Shown here: in pieces, positions 1 through 7,480 of the stretch | Layout: each line of letters opens with the position of its first letter | Position numbering within the stretch: position 1 is the first letter of the stretch | Assembly: GCA_039916225.1 (NCBI GenBank) | Contig: JBDSLU010000071.1 | Span: 1-22,686 of the forward strand | Length of the DNA: 22,686 bases | Direction of reading: 5' to 3' | DNA from: JBDSLU01 sp039916225 | GTDB taxonomy: Bacteria; Acidobacteriota; Vicinamibacteria; Vicinamibacterales; Vicinamibacteraceae | The notes under the pieces: generated by a model | The model's input: only the letters and a program-made list of their open reading frames with translations | Database searches by the model: none | What the model was told of the DNA's origin: nothing | Position numbers and translations under genes: made by a program

Positions 1-32
1 GCGTGCTGGACGTCGAGCGCATCTATCGCTGA
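1..32 (+). CDS. 3' end of a Rel/SpoT-type (p)ppGpp synthetase/hydrolase gene (partial)
   Basis: Only the last nine codons and the TGA stop (30-32) lie in the window, reading VLDVERIYR. On its own this is too short to identify. The second copy of the same tail at 171-251 extends it to LKHLEKVIKSVKTVSGVLDV, which resembles the last helix and strand of the C-terminal ACT domain of RelA/SpoT proteins, where a 'VIKSI..V.GV..VER' ending is usual. The call therefore rests on the duplicate plus family knowledge. ridA, a common neighbour of rel genes, lies convergently downstream. Two hairpins follow the stop (78-120 and 141-161). An unrelated protein with an ACT-like end cannot be excluded. Confidence 0.5.
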   Translation, partial: VLDVERIYR

Positions 33-77
33 CCGCCGCCCGACGGAGCCAGACGCTTCATGGCGAGCAGCCCGGGT

Positions 78-120
78 GCGGCGCCAGCCGACGCGCTCAG
101 CGTCGGCTGATCAGCGCCGC
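78..120 (+). terminator. Long hairpin after the rel-like stop codon
   Basis: CAGCCGACGC (85-94) pairs perfectly with GCGTCGGCTG (100-109) around a 5-nt loop. The outer GCGGCGC (78-84) pairs with GCGCCGC (114-120) across a 4-nt bulge (ATCA). The structure begins about 45 nt after the stop at 32. There is no T-tract, so it may be a terminator without a U-run or a 3'-protecting stem. Confidence 0.45.
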
Positions 121-140
121 GCCCTCAAAGGGCTGCCTGC

Positions 141-161
141 GACCCCGCTGAGGGCGGGGTC
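141..161 (+). terminator. GC-rich hairpin between the two rel-like tails
   Basis: GACCCCGC (141-148) pairs perfectly with GCGGGGTC (154-161) around the loop TGAGG. No T-tract follows. It lies ten bases before the second rel-like tail, so the two tails are separated by two consecutive stable hairpins. Confidence 0.35.
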
Positions 162-170
162 GCCAACCCA

Positions 171-251
171 GCACTGAAGCACCTGGAGAAGGTGATCAAG
201 TCGGTGAAGACGGTCAGCGGCGTGCTGGACGTCGAGCGCATCTATCGGTGA
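171..251 (+). pseudogene. Truncated duplicate of the rel-like 3' end
   Basis: Positions 220-251 repeat 1-32 with one change in 32 bases (the third base of the last sense codon, CGC to CGG). Upstream, the same frame continues as ALKHLEKVIKSVKTVSG, which fits the end of a Rel ACT domain. The frame is closed by an in-frame TGA at 108-110 and there is no plausible start codon or ribosome site, so it cannot be a full gene. It is best read as a gene-tail fragment left by a local duplication with a period of 219 bp (73 codons). The inverted heptamer repeat begins eight bases after its stop. How far the duplication reaches upstream of position 1 cannot be seen here. Confidence 0.6.
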
Positions 252-260
252 CGCAGGACG

Positions 261-318
261 TCAACTCCCAACGTCCAACTCCCAACTCCCAAGGAACTTC
301 GAAGGGCCAACTCCCAAC
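261..318 (+). repeat. Heptamer-repeat array, site 1, left arm (C-rich on plus)
   Basis: This is an irregular array of CCAACTC-type heptamers beginning just after the stop at 251. Its edge CGTCAACTCCC (259-269) is identical to the edge at 18773-18783. Positions 282-317 match the reverse complement of 533-568 at 31 of 36 bases, including a non-heptamer core CCCAAGGNACTTC. The arm has no start codon or coding pattern. Confidence 0.85.
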
Positions 319-531
319 CTGAGCTGGGGCGCCGTCGGCGGGACTAGATGACAGTCGGGAGCTTCGGGCGATCGACGCGCTGGACTGATACGTCGCGGAA
401 TTCGACGAGGACGACGGCTCCGACGAGAACAGGATCTCGTGCCGCAGCAAGCCATCGCCCGCGTCACTGAGCTGTGGTAGCCCCAGTCGTCGAAGACCGT
501 CGCCGGGACCGTAGAACAGCTGACGCCCGTC
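319..531. other. Spacer between the two arms of heptamer site 1
   Basis: These 213 bases lie between the inverted arms. I find no gene. One frame reads REL RAID ALD, a stop, then YVAEFDEDDGSDENRIS, which looks slightly protein-like but has an internal stop and no start. It may be decayed coding sequence or the body of a small mobile element. No transposase or RNA gene is recognisable. Confidence 0.4.
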
Positions 532-593
532 CTTGGGAGTTGGGCGGTGGAAGTGCCTTGGGAGTTGGTCGTTGGAAGTTGGGAGTTTCGACG
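532..593 (-). repeat. Heptamer-repeat array, site 1, right arm (C-rich on minus)
   Basis: On plus this reads as TTGGGAG/TTGGAAG units. On minus it reads ACTCCCAACTTCCAAC and so on, in the sense direction of ridA, whose stop is at 609-611. The minus-strand edge is CGTCGAAACTCCC (581-593), close to the CGTCAACTCCC edges of the plus arms. Together with 261-318 it forms an inverted pair enclosing about 213 bp. Confidence 0.85.
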
Positions 594-608
594 TGACTAC
601 GCGACTGG

Positions 609-992
609 CTAAGCCAGGCGGGCAATCACATCGATCTCGACCCGGACGTCGCGCGGCAGGCGCGACACCTGGACGGTCGACCGCGCCGGAGGCGTCGCCG
701 GCACGTAGGTCGCGTAGACCGCGTTCATCGCCGCGAAGTCGCTCATGTCGAGCAGGAAGACGGTCGTCTTCACGACGTGCTCGAAGCTGGCGCCGGCCGC
801 CGTCAGGATGGCGACCAGGTTGTCCAGCACGCGGCGTGTCTGCACGGTGATGTCCCCCTCGACGAGGGTCCCGGTCGCGGGATCGAGGGGAATCTGCCCG
901 GAGACGAACAGGAGCTCGCCGGCCCGGATGGCCTGCGAGTACGGTCCGATGGCCTGCGGCGCCTGATCGGTGGCGACCGCCTGGTGGGCCAT
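609..992 (-). CDS. ridA: RidA family reactive enamine/imine deaminase
   Basis: This 127-residue protein has the full length of the RidA (YjgF/YER057c/UK114) family. These cytosolic trimers hydrolyse reactive 2-aminoacrylate-type enamine/imine intermediates made by PLP enzymes. Visible family features are the N-terminal 'APQAIGPYSQAI' segment, 'LLFVSGQIPLDPATG', 'QTRRVLDNL', the 'VVKTTVFLLDM' strand and the terminal 'VEIDVIARL', which includes the usual pre-C-terminal Glu; the active-site Arg should lie in 'PPARSTVQV'. The ATG at 990-992 overlaps the rpmB stop by one base (TGATG), so translation is probably coupled to rpmB. A much longer upstream frame exists but runs antisense to nothing conserved and shadows rpmB. 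The gene converges on the rel-like tail, and heptamer array 532-593 follows its stop. Confidence 0.93.
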   Translation of the reverse strand: MAHQAVATDQAPQAIGPYSQAIRAGELLFVSGQIPLDPATGTLVEGDITVQTRRVLDNLVAILTAAGASFEHVVKTTVFLLDMSDFAAMNAVYATYVPATPPARSTVQVSRLPRDVRVEIDVIARLA

Positions 993-1183
993 CAGGCGGC
1001 CTTCACGACCTTGTTCGACTTGATGCAGCGCGTACAGACCCGAATGCGCTTGTTGGCGCCGTCGACGACCGCCCGGACGGTCTGGAGGTTCGGGTTGAAG
1101 CGGCGCAGCGAGACGTTGTGGGCGTGACTGACGATGCGGCCGAACGCCGGCTTCTTGCCGCAGAGGGCACAGATCTGAGCCAT
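992..1183 (-). CDS. rpmB: 50S ribosomal protein L28
   Basis: This is a 63-residue basic ribosomal protein of the large subunit. It opens MAQICALCGKKPAFG and carries the L28 core SHAHNVSLRRFNPNLQ and the ending CTRCIKSNKVVKA. Two CxxC pairs (CALC near residue 5 and CTRC near residue 54) mark it as the zinc-binding (C+) form. I chose the ATG at 1181-1183 because AGGTGG lies 8 nt upstream and the family starts at this point; a GTG four codons upstream is in frame but would remove that ribosome site. ridA follows with a one-base overlap. A TAGAAT box lies near 1251 on minus upstream, but I see no convincing -35, so I do not call a promoter. Confidence 0.95.
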   Translation of the reverse strand: MAQICALCGKKPAFGRIVSHAHNVSLRRFNPNLQTVRAVVDGANKRIRVCTRCIKSNKVVKAA

Positions 1184-1416
1184 GGGAGTTACCACCTGAA
1201 TCGCGCCTGGGCTCCATCGTGACGGCCACGGGACCCGCGCAAACCCCGAATTCTAACACACGGTGCCCGTTTTCTCCCGTGCTGGCCCGCCAGTCGACCT
1301 CGGCCGTAGTTTTGCAATGGTGTGAAGACGAGCCTGAAGGCGATGCTTCCAGGCGCCGATTGAACGGGAGACGCCGGCCATGCTGGTGGGTGTGGGGCGC
1401 ACGGGAGGTCCAAGCC

Positions 1417-2013
1417 GTGGATGATGCCGTGAGACTGTGTCCAGGGGAAGGGGTCACCGAGTACTTCCGCGAGCTCGTCGACGATGTCGCCGGGCAGCAG
1501 CGGCTCGGGCTCGACCCCATGACGTCCTACTACGTCGTCCAGCTCCTCGCCACGTTCGCCCGAACCGACGCCCCGGCGTCGGAGGCGTTCTGGACCGGGC
1601 AGCCGTTGGGCGCGCTGCTCGGCGAGGCCATTGCCGCCGGCGGTTCCGAACAGCGTCGCCGCCTGCGAAAGGTCGGGGACGCGTCCCTCTTCCTGTCCGG
1701 CCTGTTCCCGACCCGCCTGCGCCGATCCCTGGTCGACGTCGACTATTACATGCGGATCGGCGGCATCGCCTACGACTCGCTGAGCCACGACGAGGCCGAT
1801 CTCTTCGCGACGGCCTTTGCCGAGCTGGCCAGCCGCTTCGGGGACGTCGTCGACCTGCTGGGCGACGTCGGGGACCGCTGCCAGCTGGGCTCGCCGGACG
1901 ATCTGCTGCGGCTCTACGAGCGCTGGCAGAAGACGGGAAGTGCCCATTGCGCCCGCCGGCTGGTGTCGCGTGGCGTCATTCCGGTGGCGCCTGGGATGAT
2001 GCCCGTCCACTAG
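1417..2013 (+). CDS. Conserved hypothetical protein, helical, 198 aa
   Basis: I do not recognise a named family. The protein is soluble with no signal peptide or membrane span. It is probably mostly alpha-helical, opening MDDAVRLCPGEGVTEYFREL and carrying a central block with VGDASLFLSGLF, LVDVDYYMRIGGIAYDSL and LLRLYERWQKTGS. From memory, similar unnamed proteins with the 'GD.SLF.SG' and 'VDVDYY...G..AY' pattern occur in acidobacteria and deltaproteobacteria; this was not checked. The GTG start at 1417 is preceded by GGGAGG at 1403-1408 with an 8-nt spacer, which decides the start over in-frame codons further up (the frame is open from 1219, but the upstream part looks non-coding). It diverges from rpmB across about 230 bp. 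An inverted repeat GCCCGTCC/GGACGGGC (2001-2008 with 2033-2040) spans its stop. Confidence 0.75.
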   Translation: MDDAVRLCPGEGVTEYFRELVDDVAGQQRLGLDPMTSYYVVQLLATFARTDAPASEAFWTGQPLGALLGEAIAAGGSEQRRRLRKVGDASLFLSGLFPTRLRRSLVDVDYYMRIGGIAYDSLSHDEADLFATAFAELASRFGDVVDLLGDVGDRCQLGSPDDLLRLYERWQKTGSAHCARRLVSRGVIPVAPGMMPVH

Positions 2014-2420
2014 GGCGGCCCTCGCTGATGGCGGACGGGCCGTGATGCCGCCTGCCCCGGAGCTGGACAGTTTGGGTGCCTGGCCTCCCACTGGCTTTCG
2101 GCGATCGTCAGCGCATACGTAGCGCGTAAGTGGCCGCTCCCGAGGACAGCTGTGTCGGGATAGTGACATCAGCCGCACGGCACGAAACCGAATGCCAGGG
2201 TGTGGCGTCTAAGGCTGTGGTGCCCGCTGCCAAGCGCGCTCGAGGAGCCCGGGTGTAAACACTCTCCAGCATAGGGACTTATTGGACGGTAACGGCCCAC
2301 GCGGTGGTGCCAGGGGCGACGGTACGACGCGCCCAGACGCCGCATCCGCCCGTGGCCGTCGATCGTAGTCTGCACTGACGCGTGCAGCGGGTCACCGGAA
2401 GCCCTCCAGGTAGCTCGTCC
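2014..2420. other. Gene-free stretch upstream of the dksA-like gene
   Basis: About 400 bases carry no credible gene on either strand. The minus-strand frames here have no family features. I looked for tRNA, tmRNA, RNase P and SRP RNA signatures and recognise none. Small symmetries are present: ACAGCTGT at 2146-2153, and TGTC-N8-GACA at 2153-2168, which could be an activator site for the sigma-54-type promoter at 2421 but is too short to call. Confidence 0.4.
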
Positions 2421-2436
2421 AGGCACTTGAATTGCA
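2421..2436 (+). promoter_or_regulatory. Candidate sigma-54 (RpoN) -24/-12 promoter of the dksA-like gene
   Basis: The sequence AGGCACTTGAATTGCA fits the TGGCACG-N4-TTGCW consensus with exact spacing. GGCAC sits at -24 and TTGCA at -12, with only the outer T and one G differing. Transcription would start near 2447, about 70 nt before the ATG at 2518. No activator gene is in the window, so this rests on sequence and position alone. Confidence 0.55.
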
Positions 2437-2517
2437 TAGCGGCGTAGCAGTCCGGAGGGCCCGTCCTGAGTGAGCCGAAGACTCGCTCCAGGACACGCCG
2501 AAAGGAGCGTCGGGGTC

Positions 2518-2979
2518 ATGAAAAAAATTAAGGCCGCAGTCGCCAACGGGGCGTCCCAGAACGCCACAGAATCGCGCAGCCAGCGTTACGAAGAGCTGCG
2601 CACCATCCTCGAGGATCGCCGCCGCGAGATTCAGTCCGAGGTGCAGTCGCGCATGAAAGACGTGCGTGCCGACACCGGTCAGACTGGCGTGGTCGACGAC
2701 GTCGAGACGTCGGAGTCGGACATCCAGGACGAGATCGAGTTTGCGCTCATCCAGATGAAGGCCGAGACGCTCCACCGCATCAACGAAGCCCTCGAACGTC
2801 TCGAGGAAGGCACCTACGGGCGCTGCTTCGAGTGTGGTGAGGAAATCGACCACCGTCGCCTCCGGGCGCTGCCCTTCGCCGTCCGCTGCAAGGACTGCGA
2901 AGAAGCGCGGGAAGTGGCAGCTCAGCGCGAGCGGGTTCTCTCCCGCCGGACAGGCTTCAGTCTCGACCTGTCGCACTGA
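2518..2979 (+). CDS. DksA/TraR-family zinc-finger transcription regulator
   Basis: This 153-residue protein has the DksA/TraR plan. A charged helical hairpin (about residues 22-98) is followed by a C4 zinc finger, CFEC (C103, C106) and CKDC (C124, C127), with the typical RRLRALPFAVRCKDC spacing. Family members insert the coiled coil into the RNA polymerase secondary channel and alter initiation, often with ppGpp. Unlike Escherichia coli DksA, the coiled-coil tip does not keep the D-x-x-D-x-A motif; the aligned stretch reads DDVETS (60-65), so its effect on initiation may differ. AAAGGAG at 2501-2507 lies 10 nt before the ATG, which decides this start over an upstream in-frame codon at 2470. 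A sigma-54 promoter candidate precedes it, and a strong hairpin terminator (3039-3068) follows. The symbol dksA is not given because of the altered tip. Confidence 0.9.
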   Translation: MKKIKAAVANGASQNATESRSQRYEELRTILEDRRREIQSEVQSRMKDVRADTGQTGVVDDVETSESDIQDEIEFALIQMKAETLHRINEALERLEEGTYGRCFECGEEIDHRRLRALPFAVRCKDCEEAREVAAQRERVLSRRTGFSLDLSH

Positions 2980-3038
2980 CCCCCGCCGGTCCTGGCAGGG
3001 TCCTCACCCCACTTGGCAGGGTTCGCCTGCTATCATTT

Positions 3039-3068
3039 GCCGGCTTCGCGTACCCACGCGAAGCCGGC
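3039..3068 (+). terminator. Hairpin terminator after the dksA-like gene
   Basis: A perfect 13-bp stem pairs GCCGGCTTCGCGT (3039-3051) with ACGCGAAGCCGGC (3056-3068) around the loop ACCC. It is followed by GTTTCACTTTCT, a broken T-rich tail. It lies 60 nt after the stop at 2979 and separates this gene from lon. Confidence 0.75.
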
Positions 3069-3194
3069 GTTTCACTTTCTGCGTCCGTACCAAGCTGTAG
3101 GGCCGATCGTCCGGTGTCGTTTGCCTCTTGGCTCGAGCGGGTACGCATGTGGTGGGCCGGTGCGGCTCCGGACGCCGTGAGTCCACCTGCCGAC

Positions 3195-3199
3195 AGGAG
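3195..3199 (+). promoter_or_regulatory. Ribosome binding site that decides the lon start
   Basis: AGGAG at 3195-3199 stands 7 nt before the ATG at 3207. The frame is open 31 codons further up to a GTG at 3114, but that GTG has no ribosome site and the added residues are not part of the Lon N-domain. Confidence 0.7.
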
Positions 3200-3206
3200 C
3201 GTCCCT

Positions 3207-5629
<2,423 letters not shown>

Positions 5630-5633
<4 letters not shown>

Positions 5634-6706
5634 TTCGCGCGTTCGGTGGCGCCGCCGCGCGCCTGACTCTGGCCGGGGCGTTGATCGCGGCGCAGGCGGC
5701 GTGCGGCGGGTCGTCGCCGGCGTCGCCGAGCCCGGCGCCCCAACCCGCGCCGCAGCCGGCCCCGACACCGGCCCCGCCGACCCCACCGCCGATCTCGGCC
5801 GAGCGCTGGGCCATCAGCGGCCAGGTGGTGGCCCTCGGCAGTCGTCGTCCCATCGCCGCGGCGCGCGTCGCGTCCGAGGTCGGGGCGACGACGCAGGCCG
5901 ACGCGAACGGCGCCTTTCGCCTCGGCAGCGACACCAACCCGGAATTCACGCCGCATGCCTTCACCGTCGACGCCGACGGCTACCTGACGCGCAAGGCCTA
6001 CGTGGCGTGGCAGAGCGGCCTGCGCACCGCCATCACCTTCGATCTCATCTCGCTGGCGGCGCCGTTCTCGCTCGACTTCTATCGCGCCCTGGTCCGCAAC
6101 GGGCACGAGACGCCGGGGCAACTGGAGCCGCTGCGGCGCTGGACGACCAACCCGCGCTTCTACGTCCGGTCGGCTGACCAGAACGGCCGGCCGATCGAGC
6201 CCGAGGTGATGGCGGTCGTGCTCGATTCGATTCCCGAGGCGGTGCGGCAGTTCACCGGCGGGGTGCTGGCGGTGGCGCAACTCGAGTCCGGGCCCGAGAC
6301 GCGCCAGCCGGCGGCCGGCTGGATCGCCGTCAACATCATCCGCGACATGTCGCTGCCCTACTGCGGTCAGGCCTTCGTCGCCAGGGATCCGGGCGAAATC
6401 ACGCTGGTGAACGATCGCTGCAACTGCGGGAGCGTCAAGATCAGCGGCGGCCTCGTCGCCCACGAGGTCGGGCACGCGCTCGGTTTCTGGCACGTCCCGA
6501 ACGAGCGCAACGTGATGTACGACACGCATCCGTCGGGCTGCCCGGCGGTCAGCCTGACTGCGGAGGAGCGCTTCCACGCGTCCCTGGCCTACCTGCGCCC
6601 GCCCGGCAACCGCGATCCCGATGCCGATCCACGAACGTCAGGGGCGGCGCAGATCGCGCAAGAGGCCGCCGGCGGCGGGCCGGTTGTCGTCTGCGGCCTG
6701 AAGTAG
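5630..6706 (+). CDS. Secreted lipoprotein with metzincin-type zinc protease motif
   Basis: The 358-residue product begins with a signal peptide whose lipobox is QAAC (Cys25), although Gln at -3 is unusual. A Pro/Ala-rich linker follows (about 29-52). Next is a beta-sandwich of the carboxypeptidase-regulatory-like type (about 55-100, with ISGQVVALGSRRPIAAARV and ADANGAFRL). The catalytic domain carries HEVGHALGFWH (278-288), the extended HExxHxxGxxH zinc site of metzincins, with a downstream Met-turn candidate in NVMYDTH (Met296). It is predicted to be an exported, lipid-anchored metalloprotease; the substrate is unknown. The frame is open upstream inside lon, but the signal peptide fixes the start near 5630, where a TTG overlaps the lon TGA (TTGA). 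There is no good ribosome site, so coupling to lon translation is likely. The start is the least certain point. Confidence 0.82.
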
Positions 6707-6736
6707 CCCAGCGCCGCGGTCCCGAACGCTGGCCGC

Positions 6737-6820
6737 CTACTCCGGTCGTGGACCGGCCGGCGGCGGCTCCTTCAACTCGACGATCAGGTTGTGGATCGGG
6801 GTCTTGCCTCCGGGATTGGC
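6737..6820 (-). pseudogene. Possible remnant of a gene 3' end (27 codons)
   Basis: On minus, a short open stretch reads GGKTPIHNLIVELKEPPPAG and so on, ending at the TAG at 6737-6739. It looks like the C-terminal end of a real protein, with an ordered hydrophobic/charged pattern followed by a Pro-rich tail. It is cut off by an in-frame TGA at 6821-6823 and has no start. The family is not recognised. It may be a deletion scar between the lipoprotein gene and the Nudix gene, or chance in GC-rich sequence. Confidence 0.25.
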
Positions 6821-6849
6821 TCACATCGCCGGTGAGGCTCAACGGCGAG

Positions 6850-7380
6850 TCAGGCGCGGCCGACCAGCGTCAGCGCCGTCACCGTCTTGAGATCGGCGAT
6901 CTCGCCCCGGTCGACCATCGCCCAGGCCTCGTCGAGGGTGAACGTCCGCGGTTCGACGTCCTCGTCCTCGTCCTGGTGGGCCGGCGTGGTCGGTTCCTCC
7001 AGGTCGGTGCACAGAAAGAACAGCATCCGCTCGGTGCAGAACCCGGGCGTCGGGTAGAGCGTCGTCAGATGGCGGATGGTGCGCGGCACCAGACCGATTT
7101 CTTCGTGGCACTCGCGCTTCGCGCCCGCCTCTGGATCTTCCTCGCGATCGAGGCTGCCGGCTGGGACTTCCCACAGATCCTGGCCGGCGCAGTAGCGGTA
7201 TTGCCGCACCAGGATGATCTGGCCGGGCGCGGGGACGCACAGCATCACGACCGAGCCTGGATGCCGGACGACTTCCAGGTCGATCTCGGGACCGTGCGGC
7301 AGGCGCACGCGATCGACGGTGACGGTGAAGATGCGGCCTTCGTAGATCGTGCGGGCCGACAGCACGGCAGGGGGGGCCAT
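6850..7380 (-). CDS. Nudix hydrolase, ADP-ribose pyrophosphatase type
   Basis: This 176-residue cytosolic hydrolase of the Nudix superfamily probably cleaves ADP-ribose or a related nucleoside diphosphate linked to another group. The Nudix box spans about residues 75-97: Gly75, the REChEEIGL core with the catalytic glutamates near E90, E93 and E94, and correct GX5EX7REUXEEXGU spacing. Upstream PGSVVMLCVPAPGQIILVRQYR, and Pro and Gly ahead of the box (WEVPAG), are typical of the ADP-ribose branch, as is YPTPGFCTERM after it. I chose the ATG at 7378-7380; a TTG six codons upstream (7396-7398) is possible and neither has a strong ribosome site. A D/E-rich loop (HQDEDEDVEP) lies near residue 140. 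Substrate choice is inferred from the family. Confidence 0.9.
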   Translation of the reverse strand: MAPPAVLSARTIYEGRIFTVTVDRVRLPHGPEIDLEVVRHPGSVVMLCVPAPGQIILVRQYRYCAGQDLWEVPAGSLDREEDPEAGAKRECHEEIGLVPRTIRHLTTLYPTPGFCTERMLFFLCTDLEEPTTPAHQDEDEDVEPRTFTLDEAWAMVDRGEIADLKTVTALTLVGRA

Positions 7381-7428
7381 GCCGCCTAGCTTACTCAAGG
7401 GCCGCGCGGCGCGGATCGGCCGTAGACG

Positions 7429-7461
7429 AAAAAGGCCCCCTCCCGGCTCGGGGAGGGGGCC
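7429..7461 (-). terminator. Intrinsic terminator of the TonB-dependent receptor gene
   Basis: A perfect 11-bp stem joins GGCCCCCTCCC (7434-7444) and GGGAGGGGGCC (7451-7461) with a 6-nt loop. On minus it is followed by five T (7433-7429). It lies 20 nt after the receptor stop at 7481 and is the clearest Rho-independent terminator in the window. Confidence 0.88.
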
Positions 7462-7480
7462 TCGACGGAACCGGACGCGC

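Noticed and set aside
319..531. Small gene inside heptamer site 1
   Set aside because: The frames are short, one has an internal stop, none has a ribosome site, and none resembles a known family.
993..1520. Upstream extension of the ridA frame
   Set aside because: It overlaps rpmB out of frame and adds no conserved sequence. RidA is complete from the ATG at 992.
2469..2517. Longer start (2470) for the DksA-type gene
   Set aside because: The extra 16 residues include the ribosome site AAAGGAG, and family members start near the chosen ATG.
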